A stretch of DNA of 64,000 nucleotides from Hymenobacter oligotrophus (GCF_003574965.1 NZ_CP032317.1:2356001-2420000); one strand, 5' to 3'. Numbered from the stretch's first letter, positions 11,064 through 19,328 are shown. Notes: generated by a model not told the origin, from the sequence alone. A program made the numbers and translations.

Positions 11064-12440
11064 CTAGGCTGCCGGAGTTTGAATGGCAGGCGGCGTGGGG
11101 TTGTACTGCGGTGTGGCCACTTGGTGCTCGGCCGCGCGCTTGCCTTTGTCGTCCTTCATGTCGCGGCGGTTAAAGGGGCGGATGATGAGGCGCAGGGCTT
11201 GATCGGAAGCGAAATAGCTGAACGCCCAGTCGACGAAGGCCACCACTTTGTTGCGGAAGCCCACGAGCGTCATCAGGTGCACGAACAACCACGTAAGCCA
11301 GCCCAGGAAGCCGCGGAAGTGCACGTCCTTGGGCAAATCGACCACGGCTTTGTTGCGCGCTACAATGGCCATTACACCCTTGTTGAAGTACTTAAACGGC
11401 ACGGGCTGCTCGCGCCGGATCATGCGGCGGAAGTTGTCGGCCAGGTGCTCGGCCTGCTGCTGCGCCACGGGAGCCAGCATGGGCATGCCCTTGGGCATGT
11501 CGTCGGTTACCATGTTGGCCACGTCGCCGATGGCAAACACGTTTTCGAAGCCTTCTACCTGGTTCCAGCTGTTCACGTTGATGCGCTTGTTGCGCGTAAC
11601 TACCTGCTCGGGCAGGCCGGGCAGGGCGGCACCGTTCACGCCGGCGGCCCAAATCAGGTTTTCCGTCGGAATGAAATCCGTTTCGGTGTAGTAGGCGCGG
11701 CAGTCTTCGAAGCGCTTGATGCCGGTATTCAGGCGCACATCCACGCCTAGCTCCTGCAAGTAGCGTAAAGCCTCCTGCTGCGATTTTTGCGACATAGGAC
11801 CTAGGAGGGCCGGGCCGGCCTCCACCAGGATGATGTTCATTTGCTTTAGGTCGAGCTCGGGGTAGTCTTTGGGCAGCACCGTGCGGCGCATTTCGGCCAG
11901 CGAGCCGCTGATTTCGACGCCCGTTGGCCCCCCGCCCACCACCACGATGTTCATGAGGGCTTGGCGTTGCGCGGGGTCTTCTTTGAGTAGCGCTTTCTCA
12001 AAGTTCTGGAAGATGTAGCTGCGCAGGTTCAGGGCATTCGGGATGCTCTTGATCTGCATGGCGTTGCGCTCGATGCTTTCGATTCCGAAAAAGTTGGTGA
12101 GCGAGCCGGTGGCAACTACGAGGTAATCGTAGCTGACTTCGCCGATGTTGGTGTGCACCCGGTTGTTGGCGGTATCCACGTGCTCCACATCGGCCATGCG
12201 GTAGAAGAAGTTTTTCTGCCCCGCGAAGATTTTGCGGATGGGATAGGCAATGCTATCGGCCTCGAGGGCGCCCGTGGCTACCTGGTAGAGCAGCGGCTGA
12301 AAGTTATGGTAGTTGTGGCGGTCGATTACAACCACCTGCACCGGATCGTGCTTGAGCGACTGAGCCAGGCGCATACCGCCAAAGCCGCAGCCGATGATGA
12401 CAACACGTGGGTGGTTCGATTTCGGAAGGTTCGTATCCAT
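11064..12440 (-). CDS. ndh: Type II NADH:quinone oxidoreductase (NDH-2)
   Basis: 458-residue FAD enzyme that passes electrons from NADH to menaquinone without pumping protons. The first dinucleotide fold holds FAD (GCGFGG at 17-22), the second binds NADH (VVVGGGPTGVEISG, about 165-180), and AIGDVANM marks the conserved FAD-contact Asp. The C-terminal third holds an amphipathic/hydrophobic segment (GWLTWLFVHLMTLVGFRN) typical of the monotopic membrane anchor. A full complex I operon lies 5 kb away, so this organism can oxidise NADH by both routes. A one-mismatch -7 box (TACCTTGG, minus strand, 12463-12470) lies 23 nt upstream. Monocistronic. Confidence 0.92.
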   Translation of the reverse strand: MDTNLPKSNHPRVVIIGCGFGGMRLAQSLKHDPVQVVVIDRHNYHNFQPLLYQVATGALEADSIAYPIRKIFAGQKNFFYRMADVEHVDTANNRVHTNIGEVSYDYLVVATGSLTNFFGIESIERNAMQIKSIPNALNLRSYIFQNFEKALLKEDPAQRQALMNIVVVGGGPTGVEISGSLAEMRRTVLPKDYPELDLKQMNIILVEAGPALLGPMSQKSQQEALRYLQELGVDVRLNTGIKRFEDCRAYYTETDFIPTENLIWAAGVNGAALPGLPEQVVTRNKRINVNSWNQVEGFENVFAIGDVANMVTDDMPKGMPMLAPVAQQQAEHLADNFRRMIRREQPVPFKYFNKGVMAIVARNKAVVDLPKDVHFRGFLGWLTWLFVHLMTLVGFRNKVVAFVDWAFSYFASDQALRLIIRPFNRRDMKDDKGKRAAEHQVATPQYNPTPPAIQTPAA

Positions 12441-12523
12441 GGCAAACCGTGATGATGACGCGCCAAGGTAGCGCGTAATGGCACATTGCGGCCATTTCTC
12501 GCTTTACCGCGAAAGCATTATTT

Positions 12524-12791
12524 CGGTTGCCTCACCCCCGCCCCCCCCTACCTCGCTCCATGCGCGACATCGTGGAGAGGGGGAGCCAGCCGTCAGCAAC
12601 GATTCCGTTCAACGCAGCGGGGCCGCCGAACTCTCGTTCGGCGGCCCCGCTGCGTTTGCCTGCTAATCTACTGGAGCACCTAGGGCGCGGCGGCGCAGGC
12701 GCCAGCCGCAGCCGCCGCAATCGTTGCTGACACCCGCGCCGCCGTGGCTCCCCCTTTCCCTCCGGAGAGGGGGCCGGGGGGTGAGGCAACC
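12524..12791. repeat. Nested inverted-repeat element, 268 bp
   Basis: This element fills the 374-bp gene-free gap 12441-12814. It has three concentric pairs: outer arms 12524-12539 with 12776-12791 (16 bp), a middle set 12580-12588 with 12745-12753 and 12592-12604 with 12719-12731, and an inner hairpin with perfect 20-bp arms 12611-12630 / 12637-12656 around a 6-nt loop. No credible ORF is inside. The layout suggests a non-autonomous mobile element or a REP-type composite. The inner hairpin could act as a terminator but has no good T-run. Confidence 0.75.
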
Positions 12792-12814
12792 GGGGCCGTG
12801 CCCCGTAGGGCTCC

Positions 12815-13489
12815 TCAATCCTTCTTTTTGAACTCGCCGTTCTTAATCTGGTTGATCAGCTGCAGCCAGCTGAACGGATTTAGAAGCGGGTTATTGGAGT
12901 ACGGGTTAGGCGCGGTGCCCATGCGCCGCTGCTGATCCAATTGCTGCATTTGCATGGTTTGGCGGTAATTGGCCATGCTGGTTACGGGCGCGTTCAGGAA
13001 AATGCGGCGCAGGATATCTTCGTTCAGGTTTTCGGCCGTGCGGGAGCCGCGCTCCTTGGGCAGCTTCAGCGCCAGAAACGCCCGCTTAAAGTCCTTTTCG
13101 GTTACGTACGGGAACACGCGTACCTCGGGCAGCACGGTGGCATCTTCTTTCAACTGCACAATTACGGAGTAGCTCTGTCGGGGGTAATCGGGCGGAATAA
13201 CCACGTACTGGTTGCGGTAGCCCAGCGAGCGAATCACGATGCTGTCGCCGGCTAACACGGGTATCGAGAAGTAGCCGTACGCATTGGTGGCCGTACCGCG
13301 GCCGGCCTTGGGCACAAACACGGTAGCGCCGGGCACGCCCAGCAGCGAGTCGCCGGTGGCCACAATGCCGGTAAACTGTACAACCTGCCGCTGCCCTTGC
13401 GCGTGCGCGTGGCGGGGCAGCATAAAAGCAGCTACCAGCACAAGCAGCAAGCAAACTAGCAGATGGTTAAAGCGGGCAATGGTGGGCAT
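12815..13489 (-). CDS. Exported protein with carboxypeptidase-regulatory-like domain
   Basis: 224 residues. A signal peptide (LLVCLLLVLVAAFMLP, cleavage near HAHAQ) is followed at about residues 38-115 by a CarboxypepD_reg-like beta-sandwich (FTGIVATGDSLLGVPGATV, then GYFSIPVLAGDSIVIRSLGYR), the same module that starts TonB-dependent SusC-type transporters. The remaining 110 residues are charged and Gln/Met-rich, with no barrel, so this is a stand-alone periplasmic form. Its partner is unknown. It is divergent from the ArsR-like gene, and an exact minus-strand TATCTTTG box at 13510-13517 supports the start. Confidence 0.75.
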   Translation of the reverse strand: MPTIARFNHLLVCLLLVLVAAFMLPRHAHAQGQRQVVQFTGIVATGDSLLGVPGATVFVPKAGRGTATNAYGYFSIPVLAGDSIVIRSLGYRNQYVVIPPDYPRQSYSVIVQLKEDATVLPEVRVFPYVTEKDFKRAFLALKLPKERGSRTAENLNEDILRRIFLNAPVTSMANYRQTMQMQQLDQQRRMGTAPNPYSNNPLLNPFSWLQLINQIKNGEFKKKD

Positions 13490-13509
13490 GGAGGCAATTT
13501 GCAGATAAA

Positions 13510-13517
13510 CAAAGATA
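13510..13517 (-). promoter_or_regulatory. -7 box TATCTTTG for 12815-13489
   Basis: Exact TAnnTTTG on the minus strand, 21 nt upstream of the start codon. It is one half of a divergent promoter pair. Confidence 0.5.
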
Positions 13518-13550
13518 CAGTGCTTTCGCGGGGCGTAGGGCGGGGCTGGC

Positions 13551-13558
13551 TACCTTTG
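13551..13558 (+). promoter_or_regulatory. -7 box TACCTTTG for the ArsR-like gene
   Basis: Exact TAnnTTTG match 45 nt upstream of the ATG at 13603. The other half of the divergent pair. Confidence 0.55.
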
Positions 13559-13602
13559 AAGAGCAGGCCAACTGCCACAATAACCCCCACGCTTGGCAAA
13601 AG

Positions 13603-13998
13603 ATGCGTCTTAAACACTTTTCCGTTGCATTCGGGCTCAGCTTATACAAAGCCATGGGCGACGAATCGCGGGTGCGCATCTTGCATTTGCTTTGGCGCAA
13701 TCAGGAAATGTGCATTTCCGACCTCGAGCAAGTGCTGGATTTCACCCAAACAAAAACCTCCAGGCAATTATCCTACCTGAAAAATGCCGGGTTGGTGAAT
13801 TTCCGGCGACTTGATAACTGGATGTTTTATTTCATCAAAGACGAGGTCGTCGACTTGCTGCAGCAGCAACTCAGCTACATGGAGCGCGACCCGCAGCTAG
13901 TGAAAGACCAGAAGACCTACGACACGCTTTGGTCGAACCGCGAGCTGGCTGCGTATAAGCTGCAAAACCGTTACTGGACGGGCACCTCGCGCACCTAG
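13603..13998 (+). CDS. ArsR/SmtB-family transcriptional regulator
   Basis: 131-residue winged-helix repressor-like protein. The core (about residues 15-90) contains the ArsR pattern: YKAMGDESRVRILHLL helix, ISDLEQVLDFTQTKTSRQLSYLKNAGLV as the recognition helix-turn-helix, and the wing with FRRLDNWMFYFI. No CxC or other classic metal-sensing Cys pair is seen, the only cysteine being the one in EMCISDL, so it may sense something other than arsenic or cadmium. First of three co-directional genes (gap 50 bp to the ferredoxin-like gene). Its stop codon TAG is part of a CCTAGG palindrome. Confidence 0.85.
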   Translation: MRLKHFSVAFGLSLYKAMGDESRVRILHLLWRNQEMCISDLEQVLDFTQTKTSRQLSYLKNAGLVNFRRLDNWMFYFIKDEVVDLLQQQLSYMERDPQLVKDQKTYDTLWSNRELAAYKLQNRYWTGTSRT

Positions 13999-14048
13999 GC
14001 CGCGCCCTCGGTTGCCCAAGCAAGTGCCGCAACGGACATTGCTGCCTC

Positions 14049-14369
14049 ATGATATACCAGCACCACCTCTTCGTTTGCACCAATCAAAAGAGCGGCGTCG
14101 GCTCCGATGTGGCCAAGGCCATTAAGAAAGAGTTGAAAAAGCAGGACCTAAAAAAGCTGCTGATAGAGGGCAAAAAACGCAAGAACCGGGTGCAAACCGT
14201 GGGCTGCCTCGATGTGTGCAAGCAGTGCAAAAAAGGACACGGAGCGGCCTTGGTAGTGTACCCCGAGGGCGTATGGTACGGCAACGTGCACCCCCGCGAC
14301 GCCGCCGACATCGTGCACCAGCACCTGGGCGAAGGCCTGGCCGTGGGTCGGCTCGTCATTGAAAAATAA
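14049..14369 (+). CDS. Thioredoxin-like ferredoxin-family protein
   Basis: 106 residues. The fold pattern is that of the (2Fe-2S) thioredoxin-like ferredoxins: N-terminal strand ending in HHLFVC10TNQ, a Lys-rich helix, then VGC53LDVC57KQC60 and a C-terminal YPEGVWYGNV plus VHPRDAADIVHQHL helix. In the usual family a second Cys follows about ten residues after the first. Here that position is lacking (KSGVGSD), and three Cys cluster at 53, 57 and 60 instead. Cluster binding is therefore plausible but the ligand set is atypical. Probably cytoplasmic electron carrier, linked by orientation to the ArsR-like and HAD genes. Confidence 0.75.
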   Translation: MIYQHHLFVCTNQKSGVGSDVAKAIKKELKKQDLKKLLIEGKKRKNRVQTVGCLDVCKQCKKGHGAALVVYPEGVWYGNVHPRDAADIVHQHLGEGLAVGRLVIEK

Positions 14370-14439
14370 TCACCTAGGGCGCACCCAATTTCTTCGGAGC
14401 ACTGTTCTTTGTGCTCATTCATTTGTAGTTACCTCCCAC

Positions 14440-15138
14440 GTGAAAGCTTATCGCCATTTATTTTTCGACCTCGATCATACGCTGTGGGACTTTGAACGCA
14501 ACGCCGACGAGACCCTGCGCCACCTCTACGCGCAGCACAACCTAGGCCGCTTCGGCAACTTCACGGTGGATGAGTTTATTGGCCGCTACAGTGAGGTAAA
14601 CCACGGTTTGTGGCGCCTCTACCAAGCCAACAAAATTTCGCAGCAGCAGCTTCGCAGCGTGCGGTTTGTGCGCACCCTGGCCAAATTCGACGTACCCGAG
14701 GAAGAGGTACCGGCCACCATCAGCAACGACTTTACCGACCTGCTGCCGCAGAAATCGGCGGTGTTCCCGTACTGCCACGAGGTGCTCGACTACCTACGCG
14801 GCCGCGGTTACGAGCTGCACCTGATTACCAACGGCTTCAAGGATGTGCAGTACGTCAAGCTGGCGTCCTCCAACCTCACCGACTACTTCCAGGAAATTGT
14901 AACTTCTGAGTGTAGCGGTTGCCTCAAGCCCGACCGCCGCATTTTCGAGCACGCCCTGGAGCGCAGCGGTGCCAAAGCGCCCGAATCGCTGATGGTGGGC
15001 GACAACCTGGAATGCGACGTGCTAGGTGCCTACAACGCCGGCATCGACCAGGTGTACTTCAACCCCGATAAGCGCCGCCACTCAGCCGAAGTCACCTACG
15101 AAATCAGCTGCCTAAGCGAGCTGAAAGCGATTTTGTAG
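14440..15138 (+). CDS. YjjG-family HAD nucleotidase
   Basis: 232 residues from a GTG start at 14440, which places the HAD motif I DLD (D10/D12 in FFDLDHTLWDF) at the usual distance from the N terminus; an ATG at 14359 overlaps the previous gene and adds residues without family counterpart. Motif II is HLITNG, motif III Lys is in GCLKPDRRIFEHAL, and motif IV is MVGDNLECDVLGA. YjjG-type enzymes dephosphorylate non-canonical pyrimidine nucleoside monophosphates (house cleaning) or related small phosphates. Cytoplasmic. Last gene of the ArsR/ferredoxin/HAD set, followed by a repeat element. Confidence 0.85.
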   Translation: MKAYRHLFFDLDHTLWDFERNADETLRHLYAQHNLGRFGNFTVDEFIGRYSEVNHGLWRLYQANKISQQQLRSVRFVRTLAKFDVPEEEVPATISNDFTDLLPQKSAVFPYCHEVLDYLRGRGYELHLITNGFKDVQYVKLASSNLTDYFQEIVTSECSGCLKPDRRIFEHALERSGAKAPESLMVGDNLECDVLGAYNAGIDQVYFNPDKRRHSAEVTYEISCLSELKAIL

Positions 15139-15150
15139 AAACTGGTCCTA

Positions 15151-15462
15151 CCGGCTGTCATTGCGAGCCAAGCGAAGCAATCGGTCCTGGGCAGGGCACG
15201 ACCCGTCACCCGGCACGAAGCGAAACCCGCCGCCTGCTGTAGCGCGGACTTTGGCTACGCCTTCCTGCGGTGGTAGTCCGCGCCCCCGCGTACCTTTCTC
15301 TAATCGTTGACCTAGGGAAAAAGAAGTTATGTCCGTGGACGCGGGCTTACAGAGTTCGCGCTACATCGTTCGGCCCGGCCTAGGTCGTTTCGGTTGCTGC
15401 TGGCTGAAGAGGCGTGCCCTGCTCAGGACCGATTGCTTCGCTTGGCTCGCAATGACAGCCGG
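15151..15462. repeat. 312-bp element with 44-bp terminal inverted repeats
   Basis: Arms 15151-15194 and 15419-15462 are inverted copies with a single mismatch. Inside are diverged halves of a second inverted repeat (15239-15282 and 15337-15364) related to the element at 52138-52238. No coding frame of note is inside. It occupies most of the 401-bp gap 15139-15539; the remainder holds the pruA promoter. The layout is that of a MITE-like, non-autonomous mobile element. Confidence 0.8.
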
Positions 15463-15487
15463 TGCTCCCGCTTCTGCCTATTCGTTC

Positions 15488-15495
15488 TACCTTTG
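15488..15495 (+). promoter_or_regulatory. -7 box TACCTTTG of pruA
   Basis: Exact TAnnTTTG match 44 nt upstream of the ATG at 15540 and 26 bp outside the repeat element. It shows that translation does not start at the upstream in-frame Met (15462). Confidence 0.55.
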
Positions 15496-15539
15496 CCGCA
15501 CATTCCAGACACCCCATCGCCAACAGATATTCCCACGCT

Positions 15540-17210
15540 ATGGCCAACGGCTTTTTCAACGTACCTGCTCCCGTAAACGAACCCGTAAAAGGCTACGCGC
15601 CTGGCTCGCCCGAGCGCGCCGAGCTGCAAGCCATGCTTAAGGCGCTCAAAAAGCAGGAGCGCGATATTCCGATGTACATCGGCGGCCAAGAAGTGCGCAC
15701 CGGCAACACCCAACGCATTGCGCCGCCCCACGACCACCAGCACACCCTAGGTCATTTTCACCTGGGCACGGCCGAGCACGTGCAGCAGGCCATTGATGCT
15801 GCCCTGGCCGCCCGCCCCGTGTGGGCCGAGCTGCCCTGGCAGGAGCGCGCCGCCATCTTCCTGAAAGCGGCTGAGCTGCTGGCCGGCCCCTACCGGGCGC
15901 GTATGAACGCGGCTACCATGCTGGGCCAGAGCAAAAACGCTTTCCAGGCCGAAATCGACGCGGCGTGCGAGCTGATCGATTTCTTCCGGTTCAACGTGCA
16001 CTTCATGCAGCAGATCTACCAGCAGCAGCCCGAGTCGGCGCCTGGTATGTGGAACCGCCTGGAGCACCGCCCGCTCGAAGGCTTCTTGTTCGCGCTTACG
16101 CCTTTCAACTTCACCTCTATTGCCGGCAACTTGCCCACCGCCCCGGCCATGATGGGCAACGTGGTGGTATGGAAGCCTGCCAACACCCAGATTTACTCGG
16201 CGCAGGTGCTGATGGAGCTCTTCCAGGAAGCAGGCGTACCAGCTGGCGTTATCAACCTGGTGTACGTTGACGGCCCCACCGCCGGCGACGTAATCCTGAA
16301 GCACCGCGATTTTGCGGGCATCCACTTCACCGGCTCGACGGGAGTTTTCAACAACATCTGGAAAACCATTGGCCAGAATGTGGGTAACTACCGCTCCTAC
16401 CCCCGCGTGGTGGGCGAAACCGGCGGCAAAGACTTCATCATCGCCCACGAGTCGGCGCACCCGCGCCAAGTGGCCACGGCTATTTCGCGCGGTGCTTTTG
16501 AGTTTCAGGGCCAGAAGTGCTCGGCGGCTTCGCGCGTGTACATCCCCAGCAACATATGGGACGAAGTGCGCCAGTACCTCATCGACGACTTGAAGTCGTT
16601 CAAGATGGGCGACGTAGAGGACTTCTCGAACTTCATCAACGCCGTTATCGACGAGAAATCGTTTGATAAGTTGGCCAAGTACATCGACCAAGCCAAGCAA
16701 GACGAGTCGGTGGAAATCATCGCCGGCGGCAACTACGACAAGTCGAAAGGCTACTTCGTCGAGCCGACGGTTATCGTGGCCAAAGACCCGCAGTACGTTA
16801 CCATGTGCGACGAACTGTTCGGCCCGGTGCTGACGGTGCACGTGTACAACTCGCAGGAGTTCGAGAAAGCACTGGAGCTGGTAGACAACACCTCGCCTTA
16901 CGCCCTTACCGGCGCCGTTTTTTCGCAAGACCGCTACGCCATCGACCTGGCTACGCGCAAACTGGTGCACGCAGCCGGTAACTTTTACATCAACGACAAG
17001 CCCACCGGCGCAGTGGTGGGCCAGCAGCCTTTCGGCGGGGCCCGCGCTTCCGGCACCAACGACAAAGCCGGCTCAATCCTGAACCTGCTGCGTTGGGTGT
17101 CGCCGCGCACCATCAAAGAAACCTTTGTGCCGCCCGTCGATTACCGCTACCCCTTCCTAGGTGTCGACAACCACGAGGATTTGAACGTGTCCGGCAAAGG
17201 CGGTTTTTAA
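15540..17210 (+). CDS. pruA: L-glutamate gamma-semialdehyde dehydrogenase (P5C dehydrogenase)
   Basis: Oxidises glutamate semialdehyde (from proline via P5C) to glutamate with NAD+. 556 residues, the length of the stand-alone eukaryote/Bacteroidota-type enzyme rather than the PutA fusion. ALDH catalytic residues are visible: general base E293 in VGETGGKDF and nucleophile C327 in QKCSAASR. The C terminus has the substrate-binding PFGGARASGTNDK motif. Start at 15540 (MANGFFNVP), downstream of an exact -7 box. Monocistronic; proline dehydrogenase is not in this window. NADH produced here can feed the adjacent complex I. Confidence 0.95.
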   Translation: MANGFFNVPAPVNEPVKGYAPGSPERAELQAMLKALKKQERDIPMYIGGQEVRTGNTQRIAPPHDHQHTLGHFHLGTAEHVQQAIDAALAARPVWAELPWQERAAIFLKAAELLAGPYRARMNAATMLGQSKNAFQAEIDAACELIDFFRFNVHFMQQIYQQQPESAPGMWNRLEHRPLEGFLFALTPFNFTSIAGNLPTAPAMMGNVVVWKPANTQIYSAQVLMELFQEAGVPAGVINLVYVDGPTAGDVILKHRDFAGIHFTGSTGVFNNIWKTIGQNVGNYRSYPRVVGETGGKDFIIAHESAHPRQVATAISRGAFEFQGQKCSAASRVYIPSNIWDEVRQYLIDDLKSFKMGDVEDFSNFINAVIDEKSFDKLAKYIDQAKQDESVEIIAGGNYDKSKGYFVEPTVIVAKDPQYVTMCDELFGPVLTVHVYNSQEFEKALELVDNTSPYALTGAVFSQDRYAIDLATRKLVHAAGNFYINDKPTGAVVGQQPFGGARASGTNDKAGSILNLLRWVSPRTIKETFVPPVDYRYPFLGVDNHEDLNVSGKGGF

Positions 17211-17226
17211 TCTCTGTTCGGCAAGT

Positions 17227-17262
17227 AAAAAGCCGTCCTGCGACAAACAGGGCGGCTTTTTT
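17227..17262 (+). terminator. Terminator after pruA
   Basis: 14-bp stem (17227-17240 / 17248-17261) with one G-T pair and a T-run, 16 bp after the stop. Confidence 0.85.
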
Positions 17263-17371
17263 GTTTACAGAAGCAGGTGGCTATGTTGCGTTTTTAATTT
17301 TAGAACAATTCTAAGCTAAAGGCATCACACCACAACTCTGCGCTTCATCGGCATCTATGGTCTTTGATTCG

Positions 17372-17402
17372 TTGTAACCCCCCGGTTTTCATCCTACCTT
17401 TG
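17372..17402 (+). promoter_or_regulatory. Promoter of the nuo operon (TTG ... TACCTTTG)
   Basis: The -33 element TTG (17372-17374) and an exact -7 box TACCTTTG (17395-17402) are separated by 20 nt, the spacing known for Bacteroidota sigma-ABfr promoters. Transcription should begin around 17409, so the ATG at 17443 rather than the one at 17410 is the likely nuoA start. Confidence 0.7.
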
Positions 17403-17442
17403 CCCCCCAATGCCATTTCCTCAACAGCAACTTCCTGTTTCT

Positions 17443-17829
17443 ATGCTGTTAGCTACCACTGCTGCGTACCAACCGGCCGACTACGTGCCGATTCTGATTC
17501 AACTGGGCCTCGCACTGGCCTTTGTGGCGTTTTCGATGATTGCTTCGCACCTCATCGGTCCCAAGCGCCACTCCAAAGTGAAGGACGCCTCTTTTGAGTG
17601 CGGCATCGAGTCGGTGGGCAACGCCCGTACTCCGATTTCGGTGAAGTACTTCCTGACGGCCATCCTCTTCGTGCTATTCGACGTGGAAGTTATCTTCATG
17701 TACCCGTGGGCAGTAAACTTCCGCGAGCTGGGTCTTTCCGGCTTCATCACGATGCTGCTGTTCATGACGCTGCTGCTGGCTGGCTTCTTCTACATCATCA
17801 AGAAAGGCATCCTGAAGTGGCAGCAGTAA
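17443..17829 (+). CDS. nuoA: NADH-quinone oxidoreductase subunit A
   Basis: 128-residue membrane subunit of complex I, at the junction of membrane and peripheral arms. Three hydrophobic helices, with the conserved loop carrying KVKDASFECGIES (the Cys of the active/deactive loop) and an acidic EVIFMYPW helix. The ATG at 17410 lies almost on the predicted transcription start, so 17443 (MLLATTA) is preferred. First gene of nuoABCDEFGHIJ; the 171-bp gap to nuoB carries a self-complementary repeat. Confidence 0.93.
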   Translation: MLLATTAAYQPADYVPILIQLGLALAFVAFSMIASHLIGPKRHSKVKDASFECGIESVGNARTPISVKYFLTAILFVLFDVEVIFMYPWAVNFRELGLSGFITMLLFMTLLLAGFFYIIKKGILKWQQ

Positions 17830-17835
17830 GCAATG

Positions 17836-17918
17836 TTTAGAGCTTAGATGTAAGAGCCAAGAACCGAGGAGCTTTTCCCAAGTTCTGAGGTCTAAATTCT
17901 AAAATCTAAGTTCTGAAA
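17836..17918. repeat. Self-complementary intergenic repeat, nuoA-nuoB
   Basis: The left arm (17836-17870) is made of degenerate units like AGAGCTTAGA and AGAGCCAAGA; the right arm (about 17882-17918) is made of their reverse complements, giving an imperfect long hairpin in the mRNA. No T-run. Its sequence differs from the elements in the next gaps, but the architecture is the same. Confidence 0.65.
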
Positions 17919-18000
17919 CCGCTGGCAAACCTTTGCATCCGGGCTGGTGTTCGGAGTAGGAGGTTGCCGCCGCAGCTTACACCTAACCAGATTTTTCGCC

Positions 18001-18558
18001 ATGAGTGATAACCGTGTTCCTGAAATCAAGACGGTAGCCGCCCCCGAAGGCATTGAAGGCGCCGGCTTTTTTGCCACCTCGCTGGAGAAAGTAGTGGGCA
18101 TTGCCCGCGCCAACTCGCTGTGGCCTTTGCCCTTTGCTACTTCGTGCTGCGGCATCGAGTTCATGGCTACCATGGGCTCGCACTACGATATTTCGCGCTT
18201 CGGCTCGGAGCGTCCGTCGTTCTCTCCGCGCCAGGCTGATTTGCTGATGGTGATGGGCACCATTGCCAAGAAGATGGCCCCCATTGTGAAGCAGGTATAC
18301 GAGCAGATGGCCGAGCCCCGCTGGGTGCTGGCCATGGGCGCATGCGCTTCGTCGGGTGGTATTTTCGACAGCTATTCGGTATTGCAAGGCATCGACCGCA
18401 TTATTCCGGTTGACGTGTACGTGCCCGGTTGCCCGCCCCGCCCCGAGCAAGTGCTGGAAGGCCTGATGCGCGTGCAGGAGCTGGCCAAAAACGAATCGTT
18501 GCGCCGCCGCAACTCGCCCGAGTATCAGGCATTGCTGGCCTCTTATAACATTAAGTAG
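18001..18558 (+). CDS. nuoB: NADH-quinone oxidoreductase subunit B
   Basis: 185 residues. Carries the terminal N2 [4Fe-4S] cluster that reduces quinone: ligands C49 and C50 (TSCCGIEF), C115 (GACASSGG) and C144 (PGCPPRP) are all present. Start at 18001 (MSDNRV) gives the usual length; an upstream in-frame Met at 17947 would add 18 residues of no family likeness. Peripheral arm of complex I on the cytoplasmic face. Confidence 0.96.
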   Translation: MSDNRVPEIKTVAAPEGIEGAGFFATSLEKVVGIARANSLWPLPFATSCCGIEFMATMGSHYDISRFGSERPSFSPRQADLLMVMGTIAKKMAPIVKQVYEQMAEPRWVLAMGACASSGGIFDSYSVLQGIDRIIPVDVYVPGCPPRPEQVLEGLMRVQELAKNESLRRRNSPEYQALLASYNIK

Positions 18559-18643
18559 TAATGAGTACGGAGTAGTGAGTATTGAGAAGCGCCCAATGGC
18601 CAATCCTCATCGCTCACTACTCAATACTTCATACTCAGTACTA
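18557..18643. repeat. Self-complementary intergenic repeat, nuoB-nuoC
   Basis: Left arm 18557-18586 is built from GAGTAC/GAGTAGT/GAGTATT words, right arm 18613-18643 from their reverse complements, with a 26-nt loop. It fills the whole gap, running from the nuoB stop codon to 4 bp before the nuoC start. Confidence 0.7.
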
Positions 18644-18647
18644 ATTC

Positions 18648-19217
18648 ATGATCCAACTCAACACCTCGCCGGCCGCCCAGCAAAAAGCTGCCGACTACGT
18701 TAAAGCCCACGCTGCTATTAGCAACGAGCAACTATTGGCTCGCTTGCAGGAGCTTTTTGGGGCCGACACGTTCTCGGATGTGGAAGAGCCTTACGGCATG
18801 CTTACCGCTACGGTATCGCGCGAACGGATTCACGAAATCATCGACGTGCTGCACGGCGAGGAGCAGTTGCAACTCAACTTCCTTACCACCATGTGCGGCA
18901 TGCACTGGCCCGACAAGGTAGGCCAGGAGCTTGGCGTGGTGTACCAGCTGCACAGCTTGGTGAACAACATCCGGTTGCGCCTGAAAATCTTCTTCCCCAT
19001 TCAGGACCCGGTGGTGCCCACCCTCACGGATGTGTACGCCACTGCCAACTGGATGGAGCGCGAGGCTTACGACTTCTACGGCATCATCTTCACGGGTCAC
19101 CCCAACCTCATTCGCATCCTGAATGTGGAGGACATGGACTACCATCCCATGCGCAAGGAGTATCCGCTCGAAGACGGCACGCGCGAAGACAAGACCGACC
19201 TTTTCTTCGGCCGCTAG
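18648..19217 (+). CDS. nuoC: NADH-quinone oxidoreductase subunit C
   Basis: 189-residue peripheral-arm subunit (30-kDa type). The family signature is clear in the C-terminal half: EREAYDFYGIIFTGHPNLIRIL and MRKEYPLEDGTREDK. It is separate from nuoD, unlike the NuoCD fusion of enterobacteria. Flanked on both sides by self-complementary intergenic repeats of the same GAGTAC word family. Confidence 0.95.
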   Translation: MIQLNTSPAAQQKAADYVKAHAAISNEQLLARLQELFGADTFSDVEEPYGMLTATVSRERIHEIIDVLHGEEQLQLNFLTTMCGMHWPDKVGQELGVVYQLHSLVNNIRLRLKIFFPIQDPVVPTLTDVYATANWMEREAYDFYGIIFTGHPNLIRILNVEDMDYHPMRKEYPLEDGTREDKTDLFFGR

Positions 19218-19224
19218 GCCGAAA

Positions 19225-19326
19225 TAGTAGCGAGTACTTAGTACCGAGTGTGGAGACCGTGCTTTTGCACCTCTTTTACTCACCACGACTTACTCAATAC
19301 TCAGTACTTCATACTCAGTACTAAGT
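19225..19326. repeat. Self-complementary intergenic repeat, nuoC-nuoD
   Basis: Same word family as the nuoB-nuoC element: left arm 19225-19255, right arm 19279-19326 containing ACTTCATACTCAGTACTA also found at 18626-18643. It ends 2 bp before the nuoD start. Confidence 0.7.
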
Positions 19327-19328
19327 AA

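Noticed and set aside
15747-16970. 407-codon minus-strand frame opposite pruA
   Set aside because: Same cause: mirror of a well-supported ALDH gene, no family features, no promoter.
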